Of a stretch of DNA of 64,000 nt, positions 1-8,022 are shown piece by piece. Source of the DNA: Nostocales cyanobacterium HT-58-2. GTDB taxonomy: Bacteria > Cyanobacteriota > Cyanobacteriia > Cyanobacteriales > Nostocaceae. Numbering within the stretch: the first letter of the stretch is position 1; each line of letters starts with the position of its first letter. The notes below the pieces were generated by a model that was given only the letters and a program-made list of their open reading frames with translations, did not search any database and had not been told where the DNA came from. Position numbers and translations under genes: made by a program. Location: positions 6,265,501-6,329,500 of the forward strand of contig CP019636.1 of the NCBI GenBank assembly GCA_002163975.1, given 5' to 3'.

Positions 1-230
1 GCGCTGGTCAGGATACTTTTGTCTTATCAACAGAGGGTAAGAACACAATTGTTGACTTTGAAGATGGGCTAGACTTGTTAGGCTTAGCTAATGGACTGTC
101 CTTTGGTTCACTGTCTATCTTTGCACAGGACGGTGGTACTTTTATTGCTACCGAGAACAATCAACCTTTGGCTTTCTTGGCAAATGTTGATTCTCATGTG
201 ATTACGGCTGAGGACTTTATCACCGTGTGA
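1..230 (+). CDS. C-terminal end of an RTX/hemolysin-type calcium-binding protein (partial)
   Basis: An open frame (codons start at base 3) enters from the left edge and stops at TGA 228-230, giving about 75 residues. It contains GQDTFVLSTEG followed by NTIVDFEDGLDLLGL, the pattern that typically follows hemolysin-type Ca-binding repeats in cyanobacterial secreted proteins ('G.D.F...G..TI.DF..G.D...L'). The nonapeptide repeats themselves would lie outside the window, so the enzymatic or structural domain is unknown. Family assignment is inference from this short tail. Confidence 0.65.
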   Translation, partial: AGQDTFVLSTEGKNTIVDFEDGLDLLGLANGLSFGSLSIFAQDGGTFIATENNQPLAFLANVDSHVITAEDFITV

Positions 231-276
231 TAGCGATCGCTGTTTAGCTAATCACAAATCGATTTTTATAATGAAA

Positions 277-315
277 AAACCGCAGAGGATATAGAATTAT
301 CTTTCTTTGCGGTTT
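277..315. terminator. Convergent hairpin terminator
   Basis: AAACCGCA (277-284) pairs with TGCGGTTT (308-315) across a 23-base loop. It sits between the RTX-type gene on plus and the glycosyltransferase on minus, so it may serve both. Confidence 0.4.
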
Positions 316-339
316 CTGTAGTTTGTATCGTAAAATTTA

Positions 340-1527
340 TTACCAAATGACTTGCGATCGCTCTTGCTTCACCCGCTTGTATACATCCTCAGTTTGCTTG
401 GCTAATTTGTGCCAACTGAAGCGTCTTTCCAAATCTTCATAAGCATTATCAATTAACCATTGGCGATAACCTGGATTTTTTAAAACTTCTAAAATACCCC
501 AAGCTAGAGAATCTGGATTATTTGTGTAAGTCACAATGCCTGTTTTCGTATGTTGTACGACTTCTGGAAAACCACCAGTATCAGAAACCACCACGGGTAC
601 ACGAGAGGCAAAGCTTTCTAATGCAACAATACCAAAGGGTTCATAGAGGCTGGGGAATACGGCACAATCAGCGATGGTTTGAAATTTATCTAAATATTCG
701 TCAGATATAAAGCCGGTAAAATAACACTTATGCCAAATTCCCATATCCCAAGCTTGCTTTTTAAGATGGTCAGTATTTCCGCCACCGATAATGACAAACT
801 TAACGTAACCCCCCATTTCCCTTAGCACTTTAGGTGCAGCACTGAGCAAGATCGAGACACCTTTTTCATAGGTCATGCGACCGACATAATAAACAATTTT
901 CTCGCTGTCTTCAGCAAATTGGCGGCGAAAATCCAGAGCGTAAAAGTCTTGATGGTGCTGTTTTTTTTCTGGTCGGATACCGTTATAGATAATATCAATT
1001 TTATTCCACGGAGAGTGTAGCGCCCGTTCTACTTCTTGCCGCATATAATCGGTGCAAACAATAATTCGCCAAGCGTTGTAAGCAAGAAGTTCTTCTTTGC
1101 CACTGATATAACGTTGAGTATCAGTATAAACACCATTGTAGCGTCCGTATTCAGTAGCGTGAATAGTTGCAATGAGGGGGACTTTGAAGTTGTGCTTCAA
1201 CGCGATCGCCGCATCCCCAACGAGCCAATCATGTGCGTGAATGATATCAAATGGTCCTTCTTCTAGCATCAGCTTACCACCGTGATGCCCAATACTCTGG
1301 TTGAGATTCACAACCCAGTGGAAAAAGTCGTTAGCAGGAGCTACAGGTACGCGATGAACCCGCACTCCTTCAACGATTTCATACATCGGTGCTAGACCAA
1401 ACTCTGGTGTAATCAAGTGGATTTCATGTCCTAGCTTGACGAGTTCCGGGTATAACTCTCCAACATGACGAGCAATTCCCCCAACTATCCGTGGCGGAAA
1501 CTCCCAACTTAATACCAGTATTTTCAT
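340..1527 (-). CDS. Glycosyltransferase family 4 (GT-B fold, glycogen-synthase-like)
   Basis: 395 residues. The N-terminal domain begins with a nucleotide-fold strand followed by WEFPPRIVGGIARHVGEL (8-25), the G-G-x-x-x-H loop seen in glycogen-synthase-like GT4/GT5 enzymes. The C-terminal donor-binding domain has VGRMTYEKG (215-223) and the E-x7-E motif EPFGIVALE (296-304). These enzymes transfer a sugar from a nucleotide-sugar to a polysaccharide, lipid or small acceptor in the cytoplasm; the acceptor cannot be read here. The gene stands alone, convergent with the RTX gene and followed upstream by a repeat-filled spacer. Family confidence is high, substrate unknown. Confidence 0.85.
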   Translation of the reverse strand: MKILVLSWEFPPRIVGGIARHVGELYPELVKLGHEIHLITPEFGLAPMYEIVEGVRVHRVPVAPANDFFHWVVNLNQSIGHHGGKLMLEEGPFDIIHAHDWLVGDAAIALKHNFKVPLIATIHATEYGRYNGVYTDTQRYISGKEELLAYNAWRIIVCTDYMRQEVERALHSPWNKIDIIYNGIRPEKKQHHQDFYALDFRRQFAEDSEKIVYYVGRMTYEKGVSILLSAAPKVLREMGGYVKFVIIGGGNTDHLKKQAWDMGIWHKCYFTGFISDEYLDKFQTIADCAVFPSLYEPFGIVALESFASRVPVVVSDTGGFPEVVQHTKTGIVTYTNNPDSLAWGILEVLKNPGYRQWLIDNAYEDLERRFSWHKLAKQTEDVYKRVKQERSQVIW

Positions 1528-1904
1528 AAACTCCTATGCCTAACCCGTTACAAATCTCTAATTTTTTACATTTATCTCAAGATACAAGTTTGACTACTGT
1601 TACAAGTCACAAAATGGAAATTTTTTGATTTTTTTAACATTTTTAGAAAAAAAGTAGTGGTAAAGACATTTTGGAAGAAAGAGTCAAGGGGAGCGTAAGC
1701 TCCAGGAGGGGAGCCACTGCGTTGGGGAGCCAGCGCCGTGCGGAGGTTCCCTCCGTTGAGGCGACTGGCGTCGGCTCTGCCAACTTGTAGCAAGTGGCGT
1801 TTTCCCGACCTAGGCAAGACTGGCGTTCAAGGGTCAAGAGCCAGGAAGTAATAATTAATACATGAATTCTAAGATTGGTGAATTGTGTATTCTGACTTCA
1901 TTCT
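1528..1904. repeat. Intergenic GC-rich mosaic repeat
   Basis: No gene is supported here. The segment about 1685-1840 is GC-rich in an otherwise AT-rich spacer and carries blocks such as GTAAGCTCCAGGAGG and GAGGCGACTGGCGT that recur near 5.3-5.5 kb, with related material near 43.2-43.5 kb. Open frames across it are by-products of the repeats. Confidence 0.6.
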
Positions 1905-3560
1905 TCATTTTTTCTCTAGCTGTTGGCGAAAGGCTAACCAAGCGGCTGTGGCTTTTGGATCAGGGGTAGCAGCTTTTTTGAGTAAAATAACGCCATCTTT
2001 AAAGCCAATAATTCCATATTCTTGTGTCTGCGTCAGCTGGTCAAAGAGTTGAACCAGTTCCCGTAGAAGATTGCGCTCTTCCTTAAATGCTGGTTGATAC
2101 TGTTGTAACTGCCAAAGATCTGCGATCGCATAATCAACTTTAATCACTTGGCGTGCATCGTTGCGCAGTTCCAGTGCAGGTAAGCGAATAATTTCGCGGC
2201 GACTGGAAAGATGCGGGACAAGGTAAGTGGTTGCAGAGACGCTTGCATCTGATGGAATTTGTGCAAGCATTGGGCGAAACTGTGAGACATGACGCCATTG
2301 TTGAGGCAAAGACACAAACACCCAAGGCTGAAACGAATCAGGTAAGAGAAAATAAAACGCTCTATTTAAGCTAGAACTGCTGGAAGTAAAGGAAAATAAT
2401 AAAGAAAGACTAAGACAGACAGCCCAAAAACGGCGAAATGAAAGTTTCAATCTTTTTGGATGCTGTGACCACCAAAGAATTGCCCCGTAAAATAAACCAG
2501 GAACTACGGTTAAAGCATAACGAACATTAATAGCTAACACCGTCTCTCCCTTACCTAAAAAGAGTTTCAGCAGAGGGAAGCCAGCGACCATCCAAGAGGC
2601 AGGAGACACAGCAGGAACAAACGCCAACGGTAACCATTGACCGATTAAATACTTAATAGTACGGTCTATCGGTGTGACTAATTCTACCAGCAATCTCCAA
2701 GGATTGCTCATCATCCCCCAAATAATTTCTAGAGTGGAGGCTTCATCACCATCTGCAAATTGCCCAAACCGTTCTAACATAAACCGCCGGGAAATATCTT
2801 CAGAAAACAGCGGCATAATTGCATTGGTCAGGAGCAACATATAACCAAAGCTGAGGGTACAAGCAGCGAGTCCAGCGCGGGGGAAGCGTTTACTCAAAAT
2901 CATGTAAACACCGACACCAAATAAATTCACACCAGCATCTTCTCGAACTGCCAAAATCAAAACGGCAAGTACCCAAAATATCCACCACCAGCGCTTTTCC
3001 ATTGCCAATAACAAGCCAAAGACAAACAACGGAATTTGGCTAATGTCATGAAAGTTACTCAAGGTGGGACCAATAACAGCATTGGCGGCATAATAGCTGC
3101 CAGTTATCATCACTGCTAATGGTGGTTGTAGGTACTGTCTTGCCAGGATGTACAAAACCAAACCCCCAGCGGTGATAAATATAACCTGTAAAACCGTTAG
3201 AGTTGCCGGAGAGGGAAACAAGGCATAGATTGGTAGCCAAAGTAACAATGCTGGAGTGAAGTGTTGACCTAGTCTGTGGTAATAGACTGTAGCAACTTCG
3301 CCAGAGTGAACAACATTGGTGGAAAGACTTGAAGAAAGGGAACTTTGAAAGAATCGACCGTGAAGGTTATTCCAAAAAACTTGGTTAAAAATGCCTTGAT
3401 CAAAAGAGGCGTAAAAACTGTAGTAGCGATTCAGGGTAATTATGAGGCAAAGGACAAAGAAGACTGCTGCCAATGGCAAGATAAAGTTAATATCAGTGCG
3501 TGTTTTTGAGTTCAACTCTGGGGTTATTCGCAGCTTTTTTCGTAATTTTGACAACATCAC
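1905..3560 (-). CDS. DUF2079 family polytopic membrane protein
   Basis: 551 residues with roughly ten hydrophobic segments, the first at about 28-45. After it comes YYSFYASFDQGIFNQVFW, the signature N-terminal region of DUF2079 proteins, which resemble GT-C membrane glycosyltransferases (an acidic residue in the first external loop, here the D of FDQG). No reaction is established for the family. A glycosyltransferase-like role at the cytoplasmic membrane is inference. The gene is flanked by a repeat-rich spacer downstream and by the divergent tldD gene upstream. Confidence 0.75.
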   Translation of the reverse strand: MMLSKLRKKLRITPELNSKTRTDINFILPLAAVFFVLCLIITLNRYYSFYASFDQGIFNQVFWNNLHGRFFQSSLSSSLSTNVVHSGEVATVYYHRLGQHFTPALLLWLPIYALFPSPATLTVLQVIFITAGGLVLYILARQYLQPPLAVMITGSYYAANAVIGPTLSNFHDISQIPLFVFGLLLAMEKRWWWIFWVLAVLILAVREDAGVNLFGVGVYMILSKRFPRAGLAACTLSFGYMLLLTNAIMPLFSEDISRRFMLERFGQFADGDEASTLEIIWGMMSNPWRLLVELVTPIDRTIKYLIGQWLPLAFVPAVSPASWMVAGFPLLKLFLGKGETVLAINVRYALTVVPGLFYGAILWWSQHPKRLKLSFRRFWAVCLSLSLLFSFTSSSSSLNRAFYFLLPDSFQPWVFVSLPQQWRHVSQFRPMLAQIPSDASVSATTYLVPHLSSRREIIRLPALELRNDARQVIKVDYAIADLWQLQQYQPAFKEERNLLRELVQLFDQLTQTQEYGIIGFKDGVILLKKAATPDPKATAAWLAFRQQLEKK

Positions 3561-3864
3561 TCACTTACCCTGGTTTAGGCAAACGGGGGAAAACCCTATT
3601 TTAGAACGTTGGTCATGACAAACTTCACGTACAGCAGAATTCAGAAGTCAGGAGTAAAAGTTGTTCCATATCTGGCTCTTGACTTGCAAAGGTGTACCTT
3701 AATAAAAATGCAAACCGCTGTAAGATTTTTACAGCGTTGATTCTTAAGAAAACTGCTGTCATTGACACGAGAAGACACGGTTAACCATAAGTAAGTTCCA
3801 ATGCTTCGCGTTTTCATGTCATGAACTCACACTGGTAGATAATACCCGCACAATTGCACAATAG
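3561..3864. other. Divergent promoter region without genes
   Basis: About 300 bases between the divergent DUF2079 and tldD genes. AT-rich, no open frame of note. It must hold both promoters, but I cannot place them with confidence. Confidence 0.4.
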
Positions 3865-5292
3865 ATGCAGTCCGTCATTGTTTCTCTCTCACAAATGCAG
3901 ACCTTAGTTGCTGACGTTCAAAATTTACTTTCTGATCTACTTAAGCGCTACTCATCCCGCGTGGATTATCTCATGATTCGCTTGGAAGAGGCCGAAGGAA
4001 CTGATATCCTGTTGCGTGGCGATAAGGTAGAAACCCTGAGCGAAGGAATCTCCATTGGTGGACAGATTCGCGCGTGTTACAAAGGTGGGTGGGGCTTTAG
4101 TAGCTTTAACCAGCTTTCGACAATTAGCGATCGCATTGAAGAAGCCATTGCCGCAGCCAAGATTGTTGGTGATGAAGAGACTATCTTAGCACCTATTGAC
4201 ATAGTGCAAGCAGTATGTAGCTTGCCATTAACAGGAACCGACCCCCGGCAAATTCCGCTGAACAAGAAAAAACAATTGTGCGATCGCTATACTGAATTAC
4301 TCAAAAGCGTTGACAGCCGCATTACCACCACCTCTGTCCGCTATGGAGACAGCGCCCAAAGAGTCATTCTTGCTACCAGTGAAGGAACCTTTATCGAGCA
4401 ATCTTGGGTGGATATGGAAATGCGCTTCGCCGCCACCGCAAGAAACGGCGAAACTGTGCAAACTGGAAGAGAAACCACTGGTTCACGCAAAGCCTTTGAA
4501 GATTTGCTGGCTTTGGATGAACAAGTCAAAGATGCAGCACAAAGAGCAGTTGCAGCCTTATCTCTGCCATCAGTCAAAGGCAATACCTACACCGTCGTGA
4601 TAGACCCCATTCTCACAGGGTTATTTGTCCACGAAGCCTTTGGGCATCTTTCTGAAGCAGACATGGCTTATGAAAACCCAGATCTGTTGGAAGTGATGAC
4701 CCTTGGGCGTCGCTTCGGTCCCAAAGAATTGCAGATTTTTGATGGTGCTGCACCCCAAGGACATCGCGGCAGTTATTTGTACGATGATGAAGGCACACCT
4801 GCAACCACAACCCAACTCATTAAAGATGGGGTTTTGATAGGACGTTTACATTCCCGCGAAACAGCTGGCAAATTGAACGAAGCGCCTACAGGCAATGCTC
4901 GTTGTCTCAATTATCACTATCCTCCCGTTGTGCGGATGACCAATACCTGGATTGAACGGGGGAAAACCCCTGTTGCGGATTTATTTAGCGGTATCAAAGA
5001 AGGAGTTTATGCCCGTAACTGGTTGGGTGGAATGACCAATGGAGAAATGTTCACCTTTAGCGCCGGCGAAGCGTGGATGATTAGAAACGGCAAGATTGCC
5101 GAACCAGTGAAGGATGTGACACTTTCAGGAAACGTTTTTCAAACCTTAGCGGATATTGAGGCGATCGGTGATGACTTTTACTGGGATGAGTCCGGCGGTT
5201 GCGGAAAAGGAGGGCAAAATGGCTTGCCTGTAGGTTGCGGTGGTCCCAGTTTACGGATTCGTGATGTTGTTGTGGGAGGAGAAGTCGCGTAG
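3865..5292 (+). CDS. tldD: TldD/PmbA family metalloprotease, TldD-type subunit
   Basis: 475 residues, full length. The catalytic HExxxH motif is present as HEAFGH (256-261) in the TldD context (LFVHEAFGHLSEAD). GHRGSYLYDDEGT follows, and near the C-terminus a Cys/Gly-rich GGCGKGGQNG-PVGCGG segment consistent with the third zinc ligand. TldD pairs with TldE to form a heterodimeric protease that degrades unfolded or modified peptides; only TldD carries the active site. No tldE-like gene is adjacent. A second in-frame ATG at 3895 is an alternative start; neither has a strong Shine-Dalgarno sequence. Confidence 0.9.
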   Translation: MQSVIVSLSQMQTLVADVQNLLSDLLKRYSSRVDYLMIRLEEAEGTDILLRGDKVETLSEGISIGGQIRACYKGGWGFSSFNQLSTISDRIEEAIAAAKIVGDEETILAPIDIVQAVCSLPLTGTDPRQIPLNKKKQLCDRYTELLKSVDSRITTTSVRYGDSAQRVILATSEGTFIEQSWVDMEMRFAATARNGETVQTGRETTGSRKAFEDLLALDEQVKDAAQRAVAALSLPSVKGNTYTVVIDPILTGLFVHEAFGHLSEADMAYENPDLLEVMTLGRRFGPKELQIFDGAAPQGHRGSYLYDDEGTPATTTQLIKDGVLIGRLHSRETAGKLNEAPTGNARCLNYHYPPVVRMTNTWIERGKTPVADLFSGIKEGVYARNWLGGMTNGEMFTFSAGEAWMIRNGKIAEPVKDVTLSGNVFQTLADIEAIGDDFYWDESGGCGKGGQNGLPVGCGGPSLRIRDVVVGGEVA

Positions 5293-5319
5293 AGGAGCAG
5301 AGGGTGCAGGAGTCAGGGA

Positions 5320-5540
5320 GCAGAGAGCATAAGCTCCAGGAGGTGAGACCCCAAGACCGCATTGGCTCCTCCGTAGGCGACTGGCGTTGGCGTTGGCGTT
5401 GGCGAAGCCTCTCCGTTAGGAGAAGCCTCTCCGTTAGGAGAAGCTTCTCCGCAGGATTCACCCGAACGCGAGTGCGTCTGGTGACAGGAGAAGGGGTTTC
5501 CCTCCGTACAAGAGATGCACCTGCTAACATGACAAATCAA
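5320..5540. repeat. GC-rich mosaic repeat with tandem hexamers and 18-mers
   Basis: Contains (GGCGTT)x3 at 5383-5400 and a tandem 18-mer, GAAGCCTCTCCGTTAGGA, at 5404-5421 and 5422-5439 with a third degenerate copy to about 5456. The unit contains the inverted pair TCTCC/GGAGA. It shares blocks (AAGCTCCAGGAGG, GGCGACTGGCGTTGG) with the repeat at 1.69-1.84 kb. No coding function is supported on either strand. Confidence 0.75.
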
Positions 5541-5544
5541 GGAC

Positions 5545-5584
5545 ATCTGTCAGCTATCACTCACCAAGTTGATAGCTGACAGAT
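5545..5584. terminator. Perfect 15-bp inverted repeat between convergent genes
   Basis: ATCTGTCAGCTATCA (5545-5559) and its exact reverse complement (5570-5584) flank a 10-base loop, ending two bases before the stop of the minus-strand gene at 5587. There is no T-tract on either side, so it may act as a 3'-end stabilising hairpin or a mobile repeat rather than a classical terminator. Confidence 0.55.
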
Positions 5585-5586
5585 CA

Positions 5587-6003
5587 TCATTCGCTCATAA
5601 CAGAGGCTCTCTGTTGAGCTTCTTGCCAAAGTTTGTAGAGAAAGAACTCTGTGCGTGAAGCGGAGCGATCGCCGTAAGACAAATCGCTCATCGCGGTAAT
5701 AAAGATACCATCAGCATCTTGAGAACCATTTGAGAGCCAATAACCCCGCAGAGTGACTTCCACACACTCATTATCACAACCGCACAGAGCAATGATTTCA
5801 CTGTTGTGTCTGTTGACCAGAGTCTTAAGTATCTCCACTCCCGGCAAATTTACAGGAAGCAAAAAGGAAGCAGTGCTAGGTTCAACGCAAAGACATTGAC
5901 CAACTCGCAGTGCCAAAATGACTCGCTGCGCTACCCATTCTTCCAACGATTGAACTAAACACTCTAAGCAAAAGCTCGTTTCAGTGTATGTTAATTTCAA
6001 CAT
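5587..6003 (-). CDS. Conserved cyanobacterial protein, possibly alr0857-like
   Basis: 138 residues with no signal peptide or membrane segment. It begins MLKLTYTETSFCLE and contains VEPSTASFLLP and a C-terminal EFFLYKLWQEAQ helix. The overall character recalls a small cyanobacteria-specific family annotated after Anabaena alr0857. That identification is from memory and not certain, and no biochemical role is known to me. It lies 16 bases downstream of the HNH nuclease gene on the same strand, so the two are probably co-transcribed. Confidence 0.65.
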   Translation of the reverse strand: MLKLTYTETSFCLECLVQSLEEWVAQRVILALRVGQCLCVEPSTASFLLPVNLPGVEILKTLVNRHNSEIIALCGCDNECVEVTLRGYWLSNGSQDADGIFITAMSDLSYGDRSASRTEFFLYKLWQEAQQRASVMSE

Positions 6004-6019
6004 TCCTTATGCTCTCCTG

Positions 6020-6538
6020 TTATTCCAGGTTTGCTTGCATATCGATCCAAAACTGTTCTGCAAAAAAAAGAGTCGGATGCACTGGTGCTTTTGGCTTGGT
6101 ACGCAGTGGCATACCAGCTTCTTGAGGAGTTCGGTCTCCTTTGCGGGAGTTACAACGTACACAAGCAGCAACGACGTTATCCCAAGTATGTTGACCGCCT
6201 CGAGAACGAGGAATGACGTGATCCAGCGTCAGATGTTTACTGCTACCGCAATACTGACAACTGTGGTGGTCTCGCCGCAAAACTTCCCGTCGATTGACTA
6301 CGGGAACTTTCCACATCCGCTCAATACTTGCGATTGTCAAGCGAATATGTTTTGGTACATAAAGTACCAAACTAGGTGAGTGAACTTCCCATCCGCTTTG
6401 GGTTGAAAAGTCTAGTGGCTCAGCCTTATTTGTTACTAACAGTACAATAGCTCGCTTGATATTAACCCGGCACAGTGGCAAGTAATTTTGAGAAAACACC
6501 ACCACAGATTGCTCTAAAACTTGCATTGCGCTTGTCAC
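6020..6538 (-). CDS. HNH endonuclease family protein
   Basis: 172 residues from a GTG start at 6538, chosen because AAGGAGT (6545-6551, minus strand) sits at ideal spacing. The longer reading from 6559 lacks a ribosome site and abuts a terminator. The N-terminal ~80 residues (VVVFSQNYLP, RVNIKRAIVLLVT) are typical of a widespread cyanobacterial HNH family. The nuclease domain has zinc-finger cysteines 94/97 and 126/129 and the HNH core LDHVIPRSRGG (H107) with N121. Such proteins cut DNA using one metal ion. The specific biological role of this chromosomal family is unknown. Confidence 0.85.
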   Translation of the reverse strand: MTSAMQVLEQSVVVFSQNYLPLCRVNIKRAIVLLVTNKAEPLDFSTQSGWEVHSPSLVLYVPKHIRLTIASIERMWKVPVVNRREVLRRDHHSCQYCGSSKHLTLDHVIPRSRGGQHTWDNVVAACVRCNSRKGDRTPQEAGMPLRTKPKAPVHPTLFFAEQFWIDMQANLE

Positions 6539-6559
6539 AGCTTGACTCCTTATAAACAA

Positions 6560-6593
6560 AACCCCCGCTTCTTTTTTAATTTAAGCGGGGGTT
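6560..6593 (-). terminator. Intrinsic terminator upstream of the HNH gene
   Basis: An 11-bp perfect stem (AACCCCCGCTT at 6560-6570, AAGCGGGGGTT at 6583-6593) with a 12-base loop. On minus it is followed by TTTTG, matching a terminator for the small gene at 6621-6869. This implies that the HNH gene has its own promoter or depends on readthrough. Confidence 0.65.
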
Positions 6594-6620
6594 GAAATTT
6601 GACCTTTAAGTCTTCTGCTT

Positions 6621-6869
6621 CTATATCGGTACAGCATCCTGTTGGCTATACCTCCCGCTTCTTCGTTTTAGTTTTGGTACTGCATTTAGTACATCAATGC
6701 TGGCATATCGAGAATCATGATTACCTTCTGTGAGTTGCCATTTATTCCAGCGACCGTCTCCCATAAATAAATACTCCACTCCCATAGCGGCTGATTTCCA
6801 ACTAAATCGGCAGTTGACAACACGCGAGGAAGTAGAGATGGGGTAAACGGATTTCACAGAAAATTTCAC
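6621..6869 (-). CDS. Small hypothetical protein
   Basis: 82 residues from a GTG start with AAAGGAAT 10-14 bases upstream. Basic C-terminal half (VPKLKRRSGRYSQQ), a central GVEYLFMGDGRWNKWQL segment, no signal peptide. I do not recognise the family. A terminator-like hairpin lies just downstream, and the divergent RHH-like gene starts 71 bases upstream; both are consistent with a real transcription unit. Confidence 0.4.
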   Translation of the reverse strand: MKFSVKSVYPISTSSRVVNCRFSWKSAAMGVEYLFMGDGRWNKWQLTEGNHDSRYASIDVLNAVPKLKRRSGRYSQQDAVPI

Positions 6870-6940
6870 CTATTGAACATTCCTTTAAACATACTACACT
6901 TGTATTACTATCCTGTCCATACTTTCAAGGAGAAAAAGTC

Positions 6941-7276
6941 ATGCATACAATCGCTCGCACGCCAACCACCGACATGGAAGTCACCAGCATCCGTTTAGAA
7001 CGGGAATTGAAAGATAAACTCAAAGAACTAGCTGGCAATCAGGGATATCAGGCTCTGATTCGAGATATCCTCTGGAATTATGTCCAGCAAAAATCAGGTG
7101 AGTGGAAGCCCCGATTTTCGCGAGCCGATATTCGCGCTAGCATAGCCGCAACAGCACAACAAGAAGAACGCTGTGTACTCACAGGTCAACTCATTCAACC
7201 AAAACAACCGATGTTGCTTGGACTTACAAGAAATGGCGATATGGTTCCTCTAAGTGTCGAGAGTTTAGCTGGTTAA
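6941..7276 (+). CDS. Ribbon-helix-helix-like small DNA-binding protein
   Basis: 111 residues. The segment VTSIRLERELKDKLKELAGNQGYQALIRDILWNYV (15-49) has the beta strand plus two helices of a CopG/MetJ-type ribbon-helix-helix domain, with the turn at AGNQGY. The rest (ERCVLTGQLI, RNGDMVPLSVESL) looks like a small beta domain. A strong ribosome site (AAGGAGA) lies at 6928-6934. It is probably a transcriptional regulator; no toxin partner is adjacent. Function inferred from fold only. Confidence 0.7.
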   Translation: MHTIARTPTTDMEVTSIRLERELKDKLKELAGNQGYQALIRDILWNYVQQKSGEWKPRFSRADIRASIAATAQQEERCVLTGQLIQPKQPMLLGLTRNGDMVPLSVESLAG

Positions 7277-8022
7277 ACTTTATGTTCAAGTGAATGTATC
7301 CTAGTTGCGGCGCAAGATATTGCAACTAGGCTACATTCATATTTTCTTTCATTATTTTTATAATTAATTTTATAAGATCATTTAGTAAATCAATTATGAG
7401 TCACATAACGATCTCATTCTAGGATTGTTAGCTTTAATGGCTTGGGATGCTTTTTGGATGATTAATACTGTTTTAGCCGCTGGGGTTTAACATCACTTGA
7501 CACATGAAAATTTAAACCTTAGAAAAAAGTAAAGTATTGTAAAGAGTATAAGCGAGACTTTGTGGGAATTCATGATAAGGCTTTTGCGAGGCTTTGGGCT
7601 GACAGTATGAGCTTAGCTGAAAGTTGAGTGATTTTTTAACTGATTCAAAAATACCTCAAAGGCAAAAATATTACCTTCATTTGTCAATGATTATCAGTGC
7701 TCACACGGATAAATTTTATAGATTTTTCGCCTCAAATCCAGAGAAATTACGGTTTGTGTATGGAGGTAGACAGGATATTCTAGGTCAAGGTTAGCAAGTA
7801 ACTAAAAAGTGCAGAACACCCGAAAATTTTCTGATTACAGCATCTTAATATATTTTTGATAATTTTTACTTAAATAGAGATTGGTTTCATACAAGAAAGA
7901 TTTAGTTATCTTTATTGGTCATCTCTAATAGAAAGGGGCTATAACAGGTGAAAGACAGTTAAAGATTTGCGGTTCATCAGGGTGCAATAGCACAAGCTTT
8001 GGGTGAATGATATGCCAAGAGG
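7277..8022. other. 745-base gene-poor spacer with a possible micro-ORF remnant
   Basis: No gene of normal size. One short frame ending at TAA 7488-7490 reads LILGLLALMAWDAFWMINTV and then LAAGV. It looks like a membrane helix, but the only ATG (7437) would give just 17 residues, so it is either a tiny membrane peptide or the tail of a lost gene. The remainder is AT-rich and presumably includes the promoter of the kinase-like gene. Confidence 0.35.

Noticed and set aside
1572..1837. Small minus-strand frames upstream of the DUF2079 gene's 3' side
   Set aside because: They lie entirely inside a mosaic repeat.
5081..5579. Several frames on both strands after tldD, and a possible CRISPR-like array
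   Set aside because: They arise from tandem hexamer and 18-mer repeats. There are no unique spacers of constant length and no cas genes, so it is not a CRISPR.
6020..6559. Longer HNH reading from the ATG at 6559
   Set aside because: A GTG at 6538 has an ideal AAGGAGT, and the ATG abuts a terminator hairpin.
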